Shown here piece by piece: positions 7,212-13,974 of a DNA stretch of 15,546 nt. A program made the translations under genes and the position numbers. The stretch is from Bacteroidales bacterium UBA6117 (lineage in GTDB: Bacteria > Bacteroidota > Bacteroidia > Bacteroidales > VadinHA17). Within the stretch, counting starts at the first letter, position 1. Each line of letters starts with the position of its first letter. A model generated the notes under the pieces. It was not told the origin of the DNA and ran no database searches. It saw only the letters and a list, made by a program, of their open reading frames with translations. The stretch covers positions 1 through 15,546 of the forward strand of contig DIWB01000045.1 of NCBI GenBank assembly GCA_002428385.1, written 5' to 3'.

Positions 7212-8243
7212 TTAAGGTACCAGGATCACTTTGTTAAGATCACCCTCTTTATTGTATAGTTTCCTGAACCATTCGGCGCCTTCCGAAAGCGGAACCACTG
7301 CCGATATCATGTCGGCAACATCCAGGCGCCCGTCATTCATAAGGGTGAGGATGGCATCATACTCGCCTCTGATGGCACAGCTTCCGAGGACTTTCAGTTC
7401 GGAGGTAACGACCTTCTGGAGAGGGAACTCGATGGTCTTTGATGTATTGCCGACAAGAACGACGGTTCCTCCTTTCCTGGCCGAAGCTATTGACAGGTTG
7501 ACTGTTTCGCTCCTGCCAACTGCCTCGAATGAGACATCTGATCCCCTCATTTTTGTAAGGTGTTTAATACTTTCAACCGCATCACCGTCAGATGTATTGA
7601 ATGCGTGAGCGGCTCCGCTTCTTTTCGCATTTTCAAGCTTCACCGGGTCATTATCGAGGGCTATCACCTGTCCGGCCCCTGCAATTTTGAGTAACCTGAT
7701 CAGGAAAGAGCCTATCATTCCGGCACCAGTGACAACGCATGAGTCGCCGGTTCTCACTGAAGCAATGTTGATTGCATGAAGTGCGACTGCCGCAGCCTCT
7801 ACCATTGCGGCCTGTTCGAACGACACTGAACCGGGGATACGGTATAGGATATGCTGAGGCACTGCAAGGAATTCAGCAAAAGCCCCGTTGCGCCTGTAAT
7901 CGCCCGGGGAAACGCCAATCACCTCCCTGTTATCGCTCAGGTTATACCTTCCTTCGAGTGTGTACCAGTCGTTCAGGGGGTACACGGTCGAATCGAAGGT
8001 CACCCTGTCGCCGGGGTTCCACCCCTTGACCTCCGGTCCTGCCGAGACGATAACTCCTGAAGCCTCATGGCCCATAACAAGGGGAGGTATCCTTCTTCCG
8101 GTGCTTCCGTCGAGTCCGTGAACATCCGATCCGCAGATACCGCAGGCTTTGATCCTGATCAGGACCTCGTCGGGCCTAACATCAGGTTCAGGTACATCTT
8201 TGTAAACCAGTTTATTATATTCCTCCAACACAAGGGCTTTCAT
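7212..8243 (-). CDS. Zinc-type medium-chain alcohol/polyol dehydrogenase without the structural zinc site
   Basis: A 343-aa medium-chain dehydrogenase similar to sorbitol, threonine and galactitol-type dehydrogenases. The catalytic zinc site looks intact: CGICGSD at 34-40 (C37), GHE at 58-60, and an acidic residue at E149. The NAD-binding motif GAGMIG lies at 173-178, with an acidic Asp at the end of the following strand, favouring NAD over NADP. The structural-zinc lobe is changed: where the family has four cysteines, this protein has P89, D92, T95 and S103, with the rest of the lobe (VYPLNDWY and YNLSDNR) still alignable. The lobe is thus kept without metal, as in a subset of relatives. It precedes the Gfo/Idh gene by 9 bp and has a promoter candidate 48 bp upstream. 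Likely role: oxidation of a sugar, polyol or sugar acid to a keto compound. Confidence 0.9.
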   Translation of the reverse strand: MKALVLEEYNKLVYKDVPEPDVRPDEVLIRIKACGICGSDVHGLDGSTGRRIPPLVMGHEASGVIVSAGPEVKGWNPGDRVTFDSTVYPLNDWYTLEGRYNLSDNREVIGVSPGDYRRNGAFAEFLAVPQHILYRIPGSVSFEQAAMVEAAAVALHAINIASVRTGDSCVVTGAGMIGSFLIRLLKIAGAGQVIALDNDPVKLENAKRSGAAHAFNTSDGDAVESIKHLTKMRGSDVSFEAVGRSETVNLSIASARKGGTVVLVGNTSKTIEFPLQKVVTSELKVLGSCAIRGEYDAILTLMNDGRLDVADMISAVVPLSEGAEWFRKLYNKEGDLNKVILVP

Positions 8244-8290
8244 ATATTAACAGTATTTCCGGGCCGGATAAAGCAGCACGGGGTTCAAGA

Positions 8291-8298
8291 CAAATATA
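8291..8298 (-). promoter_or_regulatory. Candidate -7 element for the dehydrogenase/Gfo-Idh pair
   Basis: On the minus strand TATATTTG matches TAnnTTTG at all eight positions. It lies in the 73-bp gap between the glycerate kinase stop and the dehydrogenase ATG (8243), and would give a leader of about 40 nt. The -33 position (19 bp upstream) reads ATG rather than TTG, so the promoter is only partly matched. It suggests the dehydrogenase pair can be transcribed separately from the kinase cluster. Confidence 0.4.
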
Positions 8299-8316
8299 AT
8301 AAAATCAAACGGGAGA

Positions 8317-9633
8317 TCATTCCACGATGACTACAACGATATCCATGACATTTGTATAGGTCGGACCGGTCGTAATTAATCCGCCGACCCGCCGGAAGAA
8401 GTTATATGAATTGAAATCGGCGAGGTAATTTATGGGATCCTCATTCATAGAGGAGGCCTCAGCAAAAGTATCCGAATCGGCAACCGCCCCTGCTGCATCT
8501 GTAGGGCCGTCGGTTCCGTCAGTACCGGCCGAAAGGATTGTAATTCCGGGAATATCCTTAAGCTTTATTGCAGCCGAAAGGGCCAGGTGCTGGTTCCGTC
8601 CTCCAAGTCCGTCACCTGTCACTCTGACCGTCGTCTCCCCTCCGTACAGAAGACAGGCCGGCTTTGGAATATCCTTGTTATTCCTGAATGAAACTGCAGT
8701 ATTTAATATTGATTCACAAACAGTATCCACATCTCCCTCAATTCCGGTATCAATGATATAGGACCTGAAACCCAGTTTTGCTGCCTCGTTTTTACAGGCT
8801 CGTAGGGCAGCCTGGTTGGTGCCGGCAATCACATTCAGAGTACCTTCAAAGATCAGGTCCCCCGGCTTGGGAGTTTCGGGATGATATCCCGCACATCCGT
8901 CGCGGATGTAATTAAGCACTCCCCGTGTGACATCGCCTGTAAGGTTGTATTTTTCAATTACGGCAAGCGCGTCGGCGAAGGTTGTTGTATCAGGCACTGT
9001 TGGTCCGGAACCGATGACGTCGAGGTTATTTCCGATGACATCCGATATAATGAGAGTGATGAGCCTTGCAGGCCGGATGGCCCGGGCAAGCTGACCTCCC
9101 TTTACTGCGGAAAGATGTTTCCTGACACAATTGATCTCATGAATGGTGGCGCCGCTACGTACCAGAAGATTATTCACTATATAGAGTTCCTCAGGAAGCA
9201 GTCCCCCGGGAAGATCAGCGAGCAAGGCCGATGCACCTCCCGATATAAGACAGATAACCAGATCGTTACCAGACGCCTTGTTTGCTATATCAATAATTTC
9301 GCGGGCAGCCCTGAATCCATTCTCATCGGGCAGGGGGTGCCCGGCCTCAGTGACCTTTATTTTTTTTAGAAGACATGAGTGACCATACTTGACGACTATA
9401 TGGCCGCCGCTGATCCTGTCGCCAAGAATACATTCGACATAATGTCCCATGGCAGCGCTGGCTTTTCCGGCACCTATCACCCGGATATTTTCAACACTCC
9501 CGAGGGAGATCTCATGGCTGCCTGCAACAAGTACCTGTCCCTTAAGGCTCAGAATGTCAGTGATAAGCTTTTCCGGAAGCACGCTTCTGACACCGGCAAG
9601 AAAGATCTGTAAGGCAGTATCCCTGTTTCTCAT
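8317..9633 (-). CDS. Glycerate 2-kinase (GckA/TtuD, MOFRL family)
   Basis: This enzyme phosphorylates D-glycerate to 2-phosphoglycerate with ATP, feeding glycerate from sugar-acid, serine or tartrate breakdown into lower glycolysis. With the start at 9633 it has 438 aa, normal for class II glycerate kinases. Visible motifs are VIGAGKASAAMG (52-63, with the conserved Lys57), LISGGASALL (129-138), a middle segment with NCVRKHLSAVKGG (168-180), and a C-terminal MOFRL domain with GGRNQH and GTDGTDGPTDAAGAVAD. An upstream ATG at 9681 would add a Cys/Phe-rich stretch unlike the family and overlap the permease gene, so I prefer 9633, ten bases after the permease stop. Together with GntP copy 2 it forms an uptake-plus-phosphorylation pair, which makes glycerate a reasonable candidate substrate for that permease. 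Confidence 0.93.
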   Translation of the reverse strand: MRNRDTALQIFLAGVRSVLPEKLITDILSLKGQVLVAGSHEISLGSVENIRVIGAGKASAAMGHYVECILGDRISGGHIVVKYGHSCLLKKIKVTEAGHPLPDENGFRAAREIIDIANKASGNDLVICLISGGASALLADLPGGLLPEELYIVNNLLVRSGATIHEINCVRKHLSAVKGGQLARAIRPARLITLIISDVIGNNLDVIGSGPTVPDTTTFADALAVIEKYNLTGDVTRGVLNYIRDGCAGYHPETPKPGDLIFEGTLNVIAGTNQAALRACKNEAAKLGFRSYIIDTGIEGDVDTVCESILNTAVSFRNNKDIPKPACLLYGGETTVRVTGDGLGGRNQHLALSAAIKLKDIPGITILSAGTDGTDGPTDAAGAVADSDTFAEASSMNEDPINYLADFNSYNFFRRVGGLITTGPTYTNVMDIVVVIVE

Positions 9634-9643
9634 AACAATAAAA

Positions 9644-10975
9644 TTACAGAACAAACAATGAAACCAACCAGACGCATGCAAAAACCACTGTTCCCATCAC
9701 TATGGTGGATGTGGTATAAACCCTCAGGGTCTCCCCAACCTTAATGTCGGAGAAGTTTGTAACCACCCAGAAGTATGAATCATTTGCATGCGATGCTATC
9801 ATCGATCCGGCGCCCATGGAAAGCATTGCCAGCACCCTGCCCCATTCGGATCCCAGGCCCAGCATTCCCAGCATTGGCGCCACTATTGATGCGGCAGTTA
9901 TTATCGCGACAGTTGAAGAACCCTGGGCAGTCTTCATTATCACCGCCACCATGAAGGGAATCACAAGTCCGATCCCGCTTCCGGCGAGTTGTTCCCCAAG
10001 GATTTCCCCGATTCCGGTCGATCGTATCACCATCCCGAACATTCCTCCTGCTGCCGTTATTATCAATATCGGGCCGGCTTTCAGAATAGCGTCGGCAAAG
10101 ACGGAGTTCATTCCGGCGATTGAAAGGTTTTTCAGCAGAACAAGTGAAAACAGGACACCGATAAAAAGTGCAATGACCGGTTCGCCCGGAAGTTCGAATA
10201 TCTTTGTTATTATTGATTTCCCGTCAGGGTCAAAAAGTCCGGTCAGAGATTTGGCTGTTATAAGCAGAAGAGGCACCGCAATCGGAAGGATTGAAAGGAG
10301 AACATGAGGCAGTCTCTGAGGTAAATTATCGGCTTCCCTGATATCCGGAGAAGGCGATGATGCCTTGAATTTCCGCGATGCCCAGGCACTCCATAACCAG
10401 GCTGAAACAGCCCCCGGTATGGCGAACAGAATTCCTGCCACAATGAGGTATCCGATATTGGCATCCACCATCCCCGATGCAGCCAGGGCCCCGGGATGAG
10501 GAGGAATAAGACAATGCACCGAGTAAAGCGAGGTTGCGAGAACCGTTGCCATAAAGGGCATAGAAACGGCTGATTTCCTGCTGAGCGATTTGGCAAGTCC
10601 GCTAAGCACGATAAATCCCGAATCGCAGAAGATGGGGAGTCCGGTAATAAATCCGGTGATCCCCAGAGCAACGGGACTTCTCTTCTCCCCTGTTTTCGAA
10701 AGGATATAGCCTGCAATGCTTAGTGTCCCTCCGGTCCTGTCGAGAATAACTCCGATCATGGCGCCGAAAATTATGAGAAACCCGATTGAGGCCATGGTAC
10801 TGCCGAATCCCTCCTTCATGGCCTTGATAATCGAATCAGGAGGAAGTGTTACAGCGGCAAGGAGAAGCGAGACAATAAAAAGGGCCATGAAGGCGTGAAC
10901 CCTGAACCTTGTGGTCAGTGCAATAATCAATATAATTGAGATAAGTACCAGCAGTGAGATCAGGGCATGATTCAT
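9644..10975 (-). CDS. GntP family permease, copy 2 (candidate glycerate/gluconate transporter)
   Basis: A 443-aa inner-membrane permease of the GntP family. Signatures are GLPIFCDSGF at 112-121, HCLIPPHPGA at 154-163, GSSTVAIITAAS and SHANDSYFW in the C-terminal half, matching the same positions in copy 1 with clear differences (HPG for TPG, NDSYFW for NDSGFW). The two permeases are therefore distant paralogues, not a recent duplication, and probably carry different substrates. The gene starts 12 bp after the lipoprotein gene and ends 10 bp before the glycerate kinase gene, so all three form one transcript. The kinase neighbour favours glycerate, or an acid converted to glycerate, as substrate. 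The ATG at 10975 leads directly into the first membrane helix. Confidence 0.93.
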   Translation of the reverse strand: MNHALISLLVLISIILIIALTTRFRVHAFMALFIVSLLLAAVTLPPDSIIKAMKEGFGSTMASIGFLIIFGAMIGVILDRTGGTLSIAGYILSKTGEKRSPVALGITGFITGLPIFCDSGFIVLSGLAKSLSRKSAVSMPFMATVLATSLYSVHCLIPPHPGALAASGMVDANIGYLIVAGILFAIPGAVSAWLWSAWASRKFKASSPSPDIREADNLPQRLPHVLLSILPIAVPLLLITAKSLTGLFDPDGKSIITKIFELPGEPVIALFIGVLFSLVLLKNLSIAGMNSVFADAILKAGPILIITAAGGMFGMVIRSTGIGEILGEQLAGSGIGLVIPFMVAVIMKTAQGSSTVAIITAASIVAPMLGMLGLGSEWGRVLAMLSMGAGSMIASHANDSYFWVVTNFSDIKVGETLRVYTTSTIVMGTVVFACVWLVSLFVL

Positions 10976-10987
10976 GACACAGGTGAA

Positions 10988-12052
10988 TTAAAAACCAAGA
11001 TGTATTTCCTTCACTGATTTTATTGCCCTGTCGGAGAAGAAATCGCAGGCAGGGAAGATCCTGAACAGCCCGCCGTCTTCTCCCGGTTCAGTTTTTACAA
11101 GAAGGAATTCCTGCTGATCATTCCTGTTGAAGATCTCCGAAAATGACGCGGTGCACCTGTAGCCATCCTCTGCAGCAATACACATGATGCCTGATCGCAG
11201 GTTGTCGCGGTTAACAGGGATGTCCGGCGACAACACATCTTTCAGCATAATCCCGCTGAAAGGTTCTGTGCTGTGAATACCTCTGCCCCTGCCGTAGAAT
11301 ATTGTATTAAAAGTAATCTCATGCATGCCGGCAGGATAACCGGTGATTGCTCCGGCCGGTGATCCGTTAACAAAAAGCGCTATCTGCTTTGAAAACATGG
11401 GCGACAATCCCTGAGCAACAGTGAACGATTTTGGGAATGACCTTATGGTTATTCTGACAGGCGAGGATATGTTTCTTTCAGTAATAAGGTCGCTGCCAGC
11501 CACAATCCTGCCATCCGCAGGAAGAGTCCAGAGATCGTTGGTCTTTGAAGGGACTATCCTTGAAACTCTGTCGGCGATAAGAATTTCATGGAGGTCGTTT
11601 GGGTAATAGATCTCACCCCAGCTGAAGACAGCCTTTTCACCTGAAGCATTTTCAATCTCCACAAAAAGGTCGATAACTGAGTTGAATTCTTCAGAATTTG
11701 ATTTCTGAACTTTAATGTTTTTAAGGATATCAAAGAGAGAATACCCGTCGTACCTGTATGCTCCCACAAACCTGTCGCCTCCCTCCGGATCCAGGACAGT
11801 TTCCTTTACAATCACCGAATGCCTTGAAAGCGATGAGAAATCAACTTTCCCCGGATTGCCAATCTCCCCTCCGACAGTAAGTTCAGGCAGAGGCAGGTTG
11901 AATGTTTCGGTATTGTCGTAAAAATCATTGGTCACTTCACCTGAATCAATGAACTGGATTTCTGACTCGTGCATTCCGGTCACGGATTGAGGCGACTGAT
12001 TACAGGAAATAAAAAAAACAAAAAATAACAAAAGCGTGAGACTTCTTTTCAT
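10988..12052 (-). CDS. Lipoprotein with two molybdopterin-binding-like (SUOX-fold) domains
   Basis: A 354-aa predicted lipoprotein. The N-terminus has a Lys/Arg pair, a hydrophobic run and the lipobox FISC with Cys17 as the lipid anchor, followed by NQSPQS, so the mature protein sits on the cell-envelope surface. Residues about 55-205 and 225-354 each resemble the oxidoreductase molybdopterin-binding fold of sulfite oxidase relatives: GEIGNPGKVDFSSL, GAYRYDGYSLFDILKNI and a final strand SSPVRITIRSF in the first; FSGIMLKDVL, CIAAEDGYRC and IKSVKEIHLGF in the second. Neither domain has a cysteine where the family places its molybdenum ligand (VIVKETV in the first, EITFNTIF in the second), so enzyme activity is doubtful. 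It heads the permease-kinase transcript (12-bp gap). The role may be ligand binding or envelope scaffolding for uptake; the domain call is from pattern only. Confidence 0.65.
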   Translation of the reverse strand: MKRSLTLLLFFVFFISCNQSPQSVTGMHESEIQFIDSGEVTNDFYDNTETFNLPLPELTVGGEIGNPGKVDFSSLSRHSVIVKETVLDPEGGDRFVGAYRYDGYSLFDILKNIKVQKSNSEEFNSVIDLFVEIENASGEKAVFSWGEIYYPNDLHEILIADRVSRIVPSKTNDLWTLPADGRIVAGSDLITERNISSPVRITIRSFPKSFTVAQGLSPMFSKQIALFVNGSPAGAITGYPAGMHEITFNTIFYGRGRGIHSTEPFSGIMLKDVLSPDIPVNRDNLRSGIMCIAAEDGYRCTASFSEIFNRNDQQEFLLVKTEPGEDGGLFRIFPACDFFSDRAIKSVKEIHLGF

Positions 12053-12112
12053 ACATATAAATATTAGTGTTAAACGTCCTGTGTGTTTGCAACCTATAGC
12101 ATTAACTTAGTG

Positions 12113-12176
12113 AATCTTTGTGTCTTAGCGCCTTGGCGGCATTCATTTTGCCACCAGGTCGCAAAGCCACCAGGTT
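12113..12176. repeat. Imperfect inverted repeat (MITE/REP-like)
   Basis: The left arm, 12113-12140, contains TTTGTGTCTTAGCGCCTTGG and ends in GGCGGC; the right arm, 12150-12176, begins GCCACCAGGTCGCAAAG. Reverse-complemented, the right arm aligns along the whole left arm with several mismatches, leaving a 9-base AT-rich loop. The 164-bp spacer between the lipoprotein and spmAB-like genes otherwise holds nothing I recognise. The wording resembles dispersed repeats I recall from Bacteroidetes intergenic regions. It lies downstream of the spmAB-like gene and could form a hairpin in its transcript. Confidence 0.6.
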
Positions 12177-12216
12177 AAAAAAATCTCATCCCTCTTAACC
12201 GGTTCTCTGTTCGGTT

Positions 12217-13449
12217 TTACCCAAAGAACAGATAAGCAACAAGTATTGCAGTAATTGCACCAGCCAGATCAGCCAGCAGGCTGCAGCCAACGGCATGACG
12301 GGTGTTCTTCACTCCCACCGAACCGAAATAAACCGCTATAATATAGAAAGTAGTATCCGTTGCTCCCTGAAGGGTACATGAAAGCCGCCCCAGGAAGGAA
12401 TCTGCGCCGTATGTTGTCATTGCGTCGATCATAAGTCCTCTTGCCCCGCTTCCGCTCAGGGGTTTCATAAAAGCCACGGGAAGCGCTCCGGTAAAGCGTG
12501 TGTCGAAACCCAGCCAGGCAAAGAAATGCTCAAAGCCTTTAATAATAAAATCCATGGCGCCGGAAGCCCTGAATATCCCGATAGCCACCAGGATAGCCAC
12601 CAGAAAGGGTATTATTTTAATCGCCACCCCGAATCCGTCCTTTGCTCCTTCAATAAATGCGTCATATACATTCACCCTTTTCACAAGGGCAAGTACAATG
12701 AACAGTATTATTATGGTAAAGAGGATGAAGTTGGCTGCAAATGTCGAGACGTTGGCAATCTGCTCCCTCGGGAGGGTGCTGAAGTAGTAAATTATGCCTG
12801 CTATGATTGCTGTCAGGCTGCCCATGTAAGCCAATATAACCTTATCAAAGAGGTTTATTTTCTGAACAACGGCTACACTTATCATTGCCACAAGAGTTGC
12901 CACATAGGTGGCGATCAGTATCGGGATGAATATATCAGCCGGATTTGCAGCTCCAAGCTGAGTCCTGTAAACCATGATGCTTACGGGTATTATTGTCAGT
13001 CCGGAGGCATTGAGTACCAGAAACATGATCTGTGCGTTCGAAGCGGTGTCCTTTTTGGGGTTTGAATCCTGGATTTCCTTCATTGCCTTAAGTCCCATCG
13101 GAGTGGCGGCATTATCGAGCCCAAGCATATTGGCGGAAAAGTTCAGTATCATGGATCCGTAGGCCGGATGGCCTTTGGGAAGTTCCGGAAATAATTTTTC
13201 GAAGAACGGACCGAAAAGTCTTCCAAGCATACCGACAACTCCGCCTTTCTCGCCCACCTTCATCAGACCCATCCACAGGGTAAGGGCGCCGGTAAGTCCA
13301 AGCGATATCTCGAAACCCGTCTTCGCGCTGGCAAAGGTGGAATTGATCATGTCGTTGAATATCGCTGTATTGCCGGAAAATATCAGCTGACCGAGAGCAA
13401 CGATGAAACCGATAAGGAAGAATGCGATCCAGATATAGTTCAGGGCCAT
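12217..13449 (-). CDS. Fused SpmA/SpmB-type nucleoside-recognition membrane protein
   Basis: A 410-aa membrane protein joining two Gate/nucleoside-recognition domains that are separate proteins (SpmA and SpmB) in spore-forming Firmicutes. The SpmA half is shown by NFSANMLGLDNAATPMGLKA at 103-122 and LNASGLTIIPVSIMVYR at 146-162; the SpmB half by YDAFIEGAKDGFGVAIKII from about residue 265 and a segment with MKPLSGSGARGLMIDAM and GCSLLADLAG near the C-terminus. The helices are spread over both halves, so the protein is polytopic in the inner membrane. The fused form is common in Bacteroidetes, where there are no spores, so the role must lie outside sporulation; it is unknown and transport is only a guess. 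It stands alone, bordered by repeat-bearing spacers on both sides. The ATG at 13449 begins right at the first helix. Confidence 0.88.
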   Translation of the reverse strand: MALNYIWIAFFLIGFIVALGQLIFSGNTAIFNDMINSTFASAKTGFEISLGLTGALTLWMGLMKVGEKGGVVGMLGRLFGPFFEKLFPELPKGHPAYGSMILNFSANMLGLDNAATPMGLKAMKEIQDSNPKKDTASNAQIMFLVLNASGLTIIPVSIMVYRTQLGAANPADIFIPILIATYVATLVAMISVAVVQKINLFDKVILAYMGSLTAIIAGIIYYFSTLPREQIANVSTFAANFILFTIIILFIVLALVKRVNVYDAFIEGAKDGFGVAIKIIPFLVAILVAIGIFRASGAMDFIIKGFEHFFAWLGFDTRFTGALPVAFMKPLSGSGARGLMIDAMTTYGADSFLGRLSCTLQGATDTTFYIIAVYFGSVGVKNTRHAVGCSLLADLAGAITAILVAYLFFG

Positions 13450-13506
13450 CTTTGAAAAATGATCAGCTAAGATAGAGAATTAATAAGAAAAATAGAAAAA
13501 GAGAGG

Positions 13507-13642
13507 GGGAGAATGGGAGAATGGGAGACGGAGAGAAGGGGAGACGGAGGGACGAAGGGACGGAGGGACGAAGAGATGTAGAAACAGCATCAAGGCGTAA
13601 AGGAGACTAAGGGACGAAGGGACTAAGGGACGGAGAGACGAA
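13507..13642. repeat. Octanucleotide purine-rich repeat arrays
   Basis: Nine 8-bp units run without a gap from 13507 to 13578, for example GGGAGAAT twice, GGGAGACG, GAGGGACG and AAGGGACG. A second run of five units lies at 13603-13642 (GAGACTAA, GGGACGAA, GGGACTAA, GGGACGGA, GAGACGAA) in a shifted phase. The plus strand is almost pure purine with a few C and T. Such polypurine tracts can form triplex or slipped structures; no function is shown. Confidence 0.8.
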
Positions 13643-13670
13643 GGTATGTAGAAACAGCATGAAGGCATAA
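13561..13670. repeat. Direct repeat with 70-bp period
   Basis: Positions 13561-13600 and 13631-13670 are identical at 35 of 40 bases. The invariant core is ATGTAGAAACAGCAT (13576-13590 and 13646-13660), followed by AAGGC and TAA. A shorter related piece, GCATGAAAGCATA, recurs at 13888-13900. The unit lies within the octamer arrays, so array and core were probably duplicated together. Confidence 0.8.
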
Positions 13671-13706
13671 GGATATACACCAAACGGATCTGTTCAGGTG
13701 GAGACA

Positions 13707-13823
13707 AAGCTCCAAAGGAGCTTCCAGCAACCACCGGAAGCCACGTAAGTGGCTTAATGTGAATAACCTCCGGTGCAACCGGAGGTAAGCCAGCCCCCCT
13801 GTCGTACAGCTCTGAAAGAGCTG
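13707..13823. repeat. Array of four short-loop hairpins
   Basis: Four perfect stems follow one another: AAGCTCC/GGAGCTT with loop AAA (13707-13723); AAGCCAC/GTGGCTT with loop GTAA (13738-13755); ACCTCCGGT/ACCGGAGGT with loop GCA (13766-13786); CAGCTCT/AGAGCTG with loop GAA (13807-13823). CTTCC (13721-13725) can also pair with GGAAG (13736-13740) as an alternative fold. The stem sequences differ but the loops are all 3-4 bases, so this is a compound structured element rather than a tandem repeat. It may be a dispersed element or an untranslated RNA; I cannot tell the strand. Confidence 0.75.
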
Positions 13824-13870
13824 AATATGTGTTAAATACGGATAATATTCTCATCAATTTAGTAACCGGT

Positions 13871-13882
13871 TCGCAATTGCGA
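13871..13882. promoter_or_regulatory. 12-bp palindrome upstream of the aldolase promoter
   Basis: TCGCAATTGCGA is a perfect palindrome 65 bp upstream of the aldolase -7 element, directly after a second palindrome ACCGGT (13865-13870). The position would suit an activator or repressor site. No regulator gene is in the window, so this rests on symmetry alone. Confidence 0.2.
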
Positions 13883-13925
13883 TATAGGCATGAAAGCATA
13901 AAAGCACCAAGGCAGTGCTATGTTA

Positions 13926-13955
13926 TTTGCAGCTGTGGTTTTTTTGGTACATTTG
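13926..13955 (+). promoter_or_regulatory. Candidate promoter of the KDPG-type aldolase gene
   Basis: TTTG at 13926-13929 is followed after 18 bp by TACATTTG at 13948-13955, a full match to the Bacteroidetes -7 consensus TAnnTTTG. Transcription would begin near 13961-13963, giving a very short leader before the ATG at 13975, with AGGA at 13966-13969 as a possible ribosome site. This supports the ATG over the GTG at 13915, which would lie upstream of the promoter. Confidence 0.5.
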
Positions 13956-13974
13956 TATCTATATCAGGAAAACC

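Larger units (their letters stand above)
13450..13974. other. Repeat-rich 525-bp intergenic spacer
   Basis: This is the only gene-free stretch above 300 bases. It lies between the divergent spmAB-like and aldolase genes. From left to right it holds an AT-rich strip next to the spmAB-like start, an 8-bp purine repeat array, a 70-bp-period direct repeat, four short hairpins, a 12-bp palindrome and the aldolase promoter. A 139-codon open frame crosses it on the minus strand (13480-13899), but its product is a Pro/Ser/Leu repeat forced by the octamers and I do not treat it as a gene. Confidence 0.85.

Noticed and set aside
9634..9681. N-terminal extension of glycerate kinase from the ATG at 9681
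   Set aside because: The 16 extra residues are Cys/Phe-rich and unlike the family, and they would overlap the permease gene; the ATG at 9633 fits the family start and the 10-bp gap.
12177..12216. Intrinsic terminator after the spmAB-like gene
   Set aside because: A five-base stem with a long loop is followed by a T-run only about 15-20 bases later; too weak.
12526..13065. 179-codon plus-strand frame opposite the spmAB-like gene
   Set aside because: Cys/Tyr/His-rich shadow translation without a recognisable domain, fully inside a well-supported gene.
13455..13500. Promoter for the spmAB-like gene
   Set aside because: TATCTTAG on the minus strand matches seven of eight bases, but no TTG lies at the right distance; not enough to call.
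13507..13823. CRISPR array or integron-like repeats
   Set aside because: Periods of 8 and 70 bp with non-identical units, and hairpins of unrelated stem sequence; no repeat-spacer order and no integrase.
13480..13899. 139-codon open frame on the minus strand
   Set aside because: Its product is mostly a Pro/Ser/Leu/Arg repeat forced by the octamer DNA and a read-through of the hairpin element; no start signal and no protein-like composition.
13915..13974. N-terminal extension of the aldolase from the GTG at 13915
   Set aside because: It adds a hydrophobic segment not found in KDPG aldolases, and a full-consensus promoter element lies inside it.
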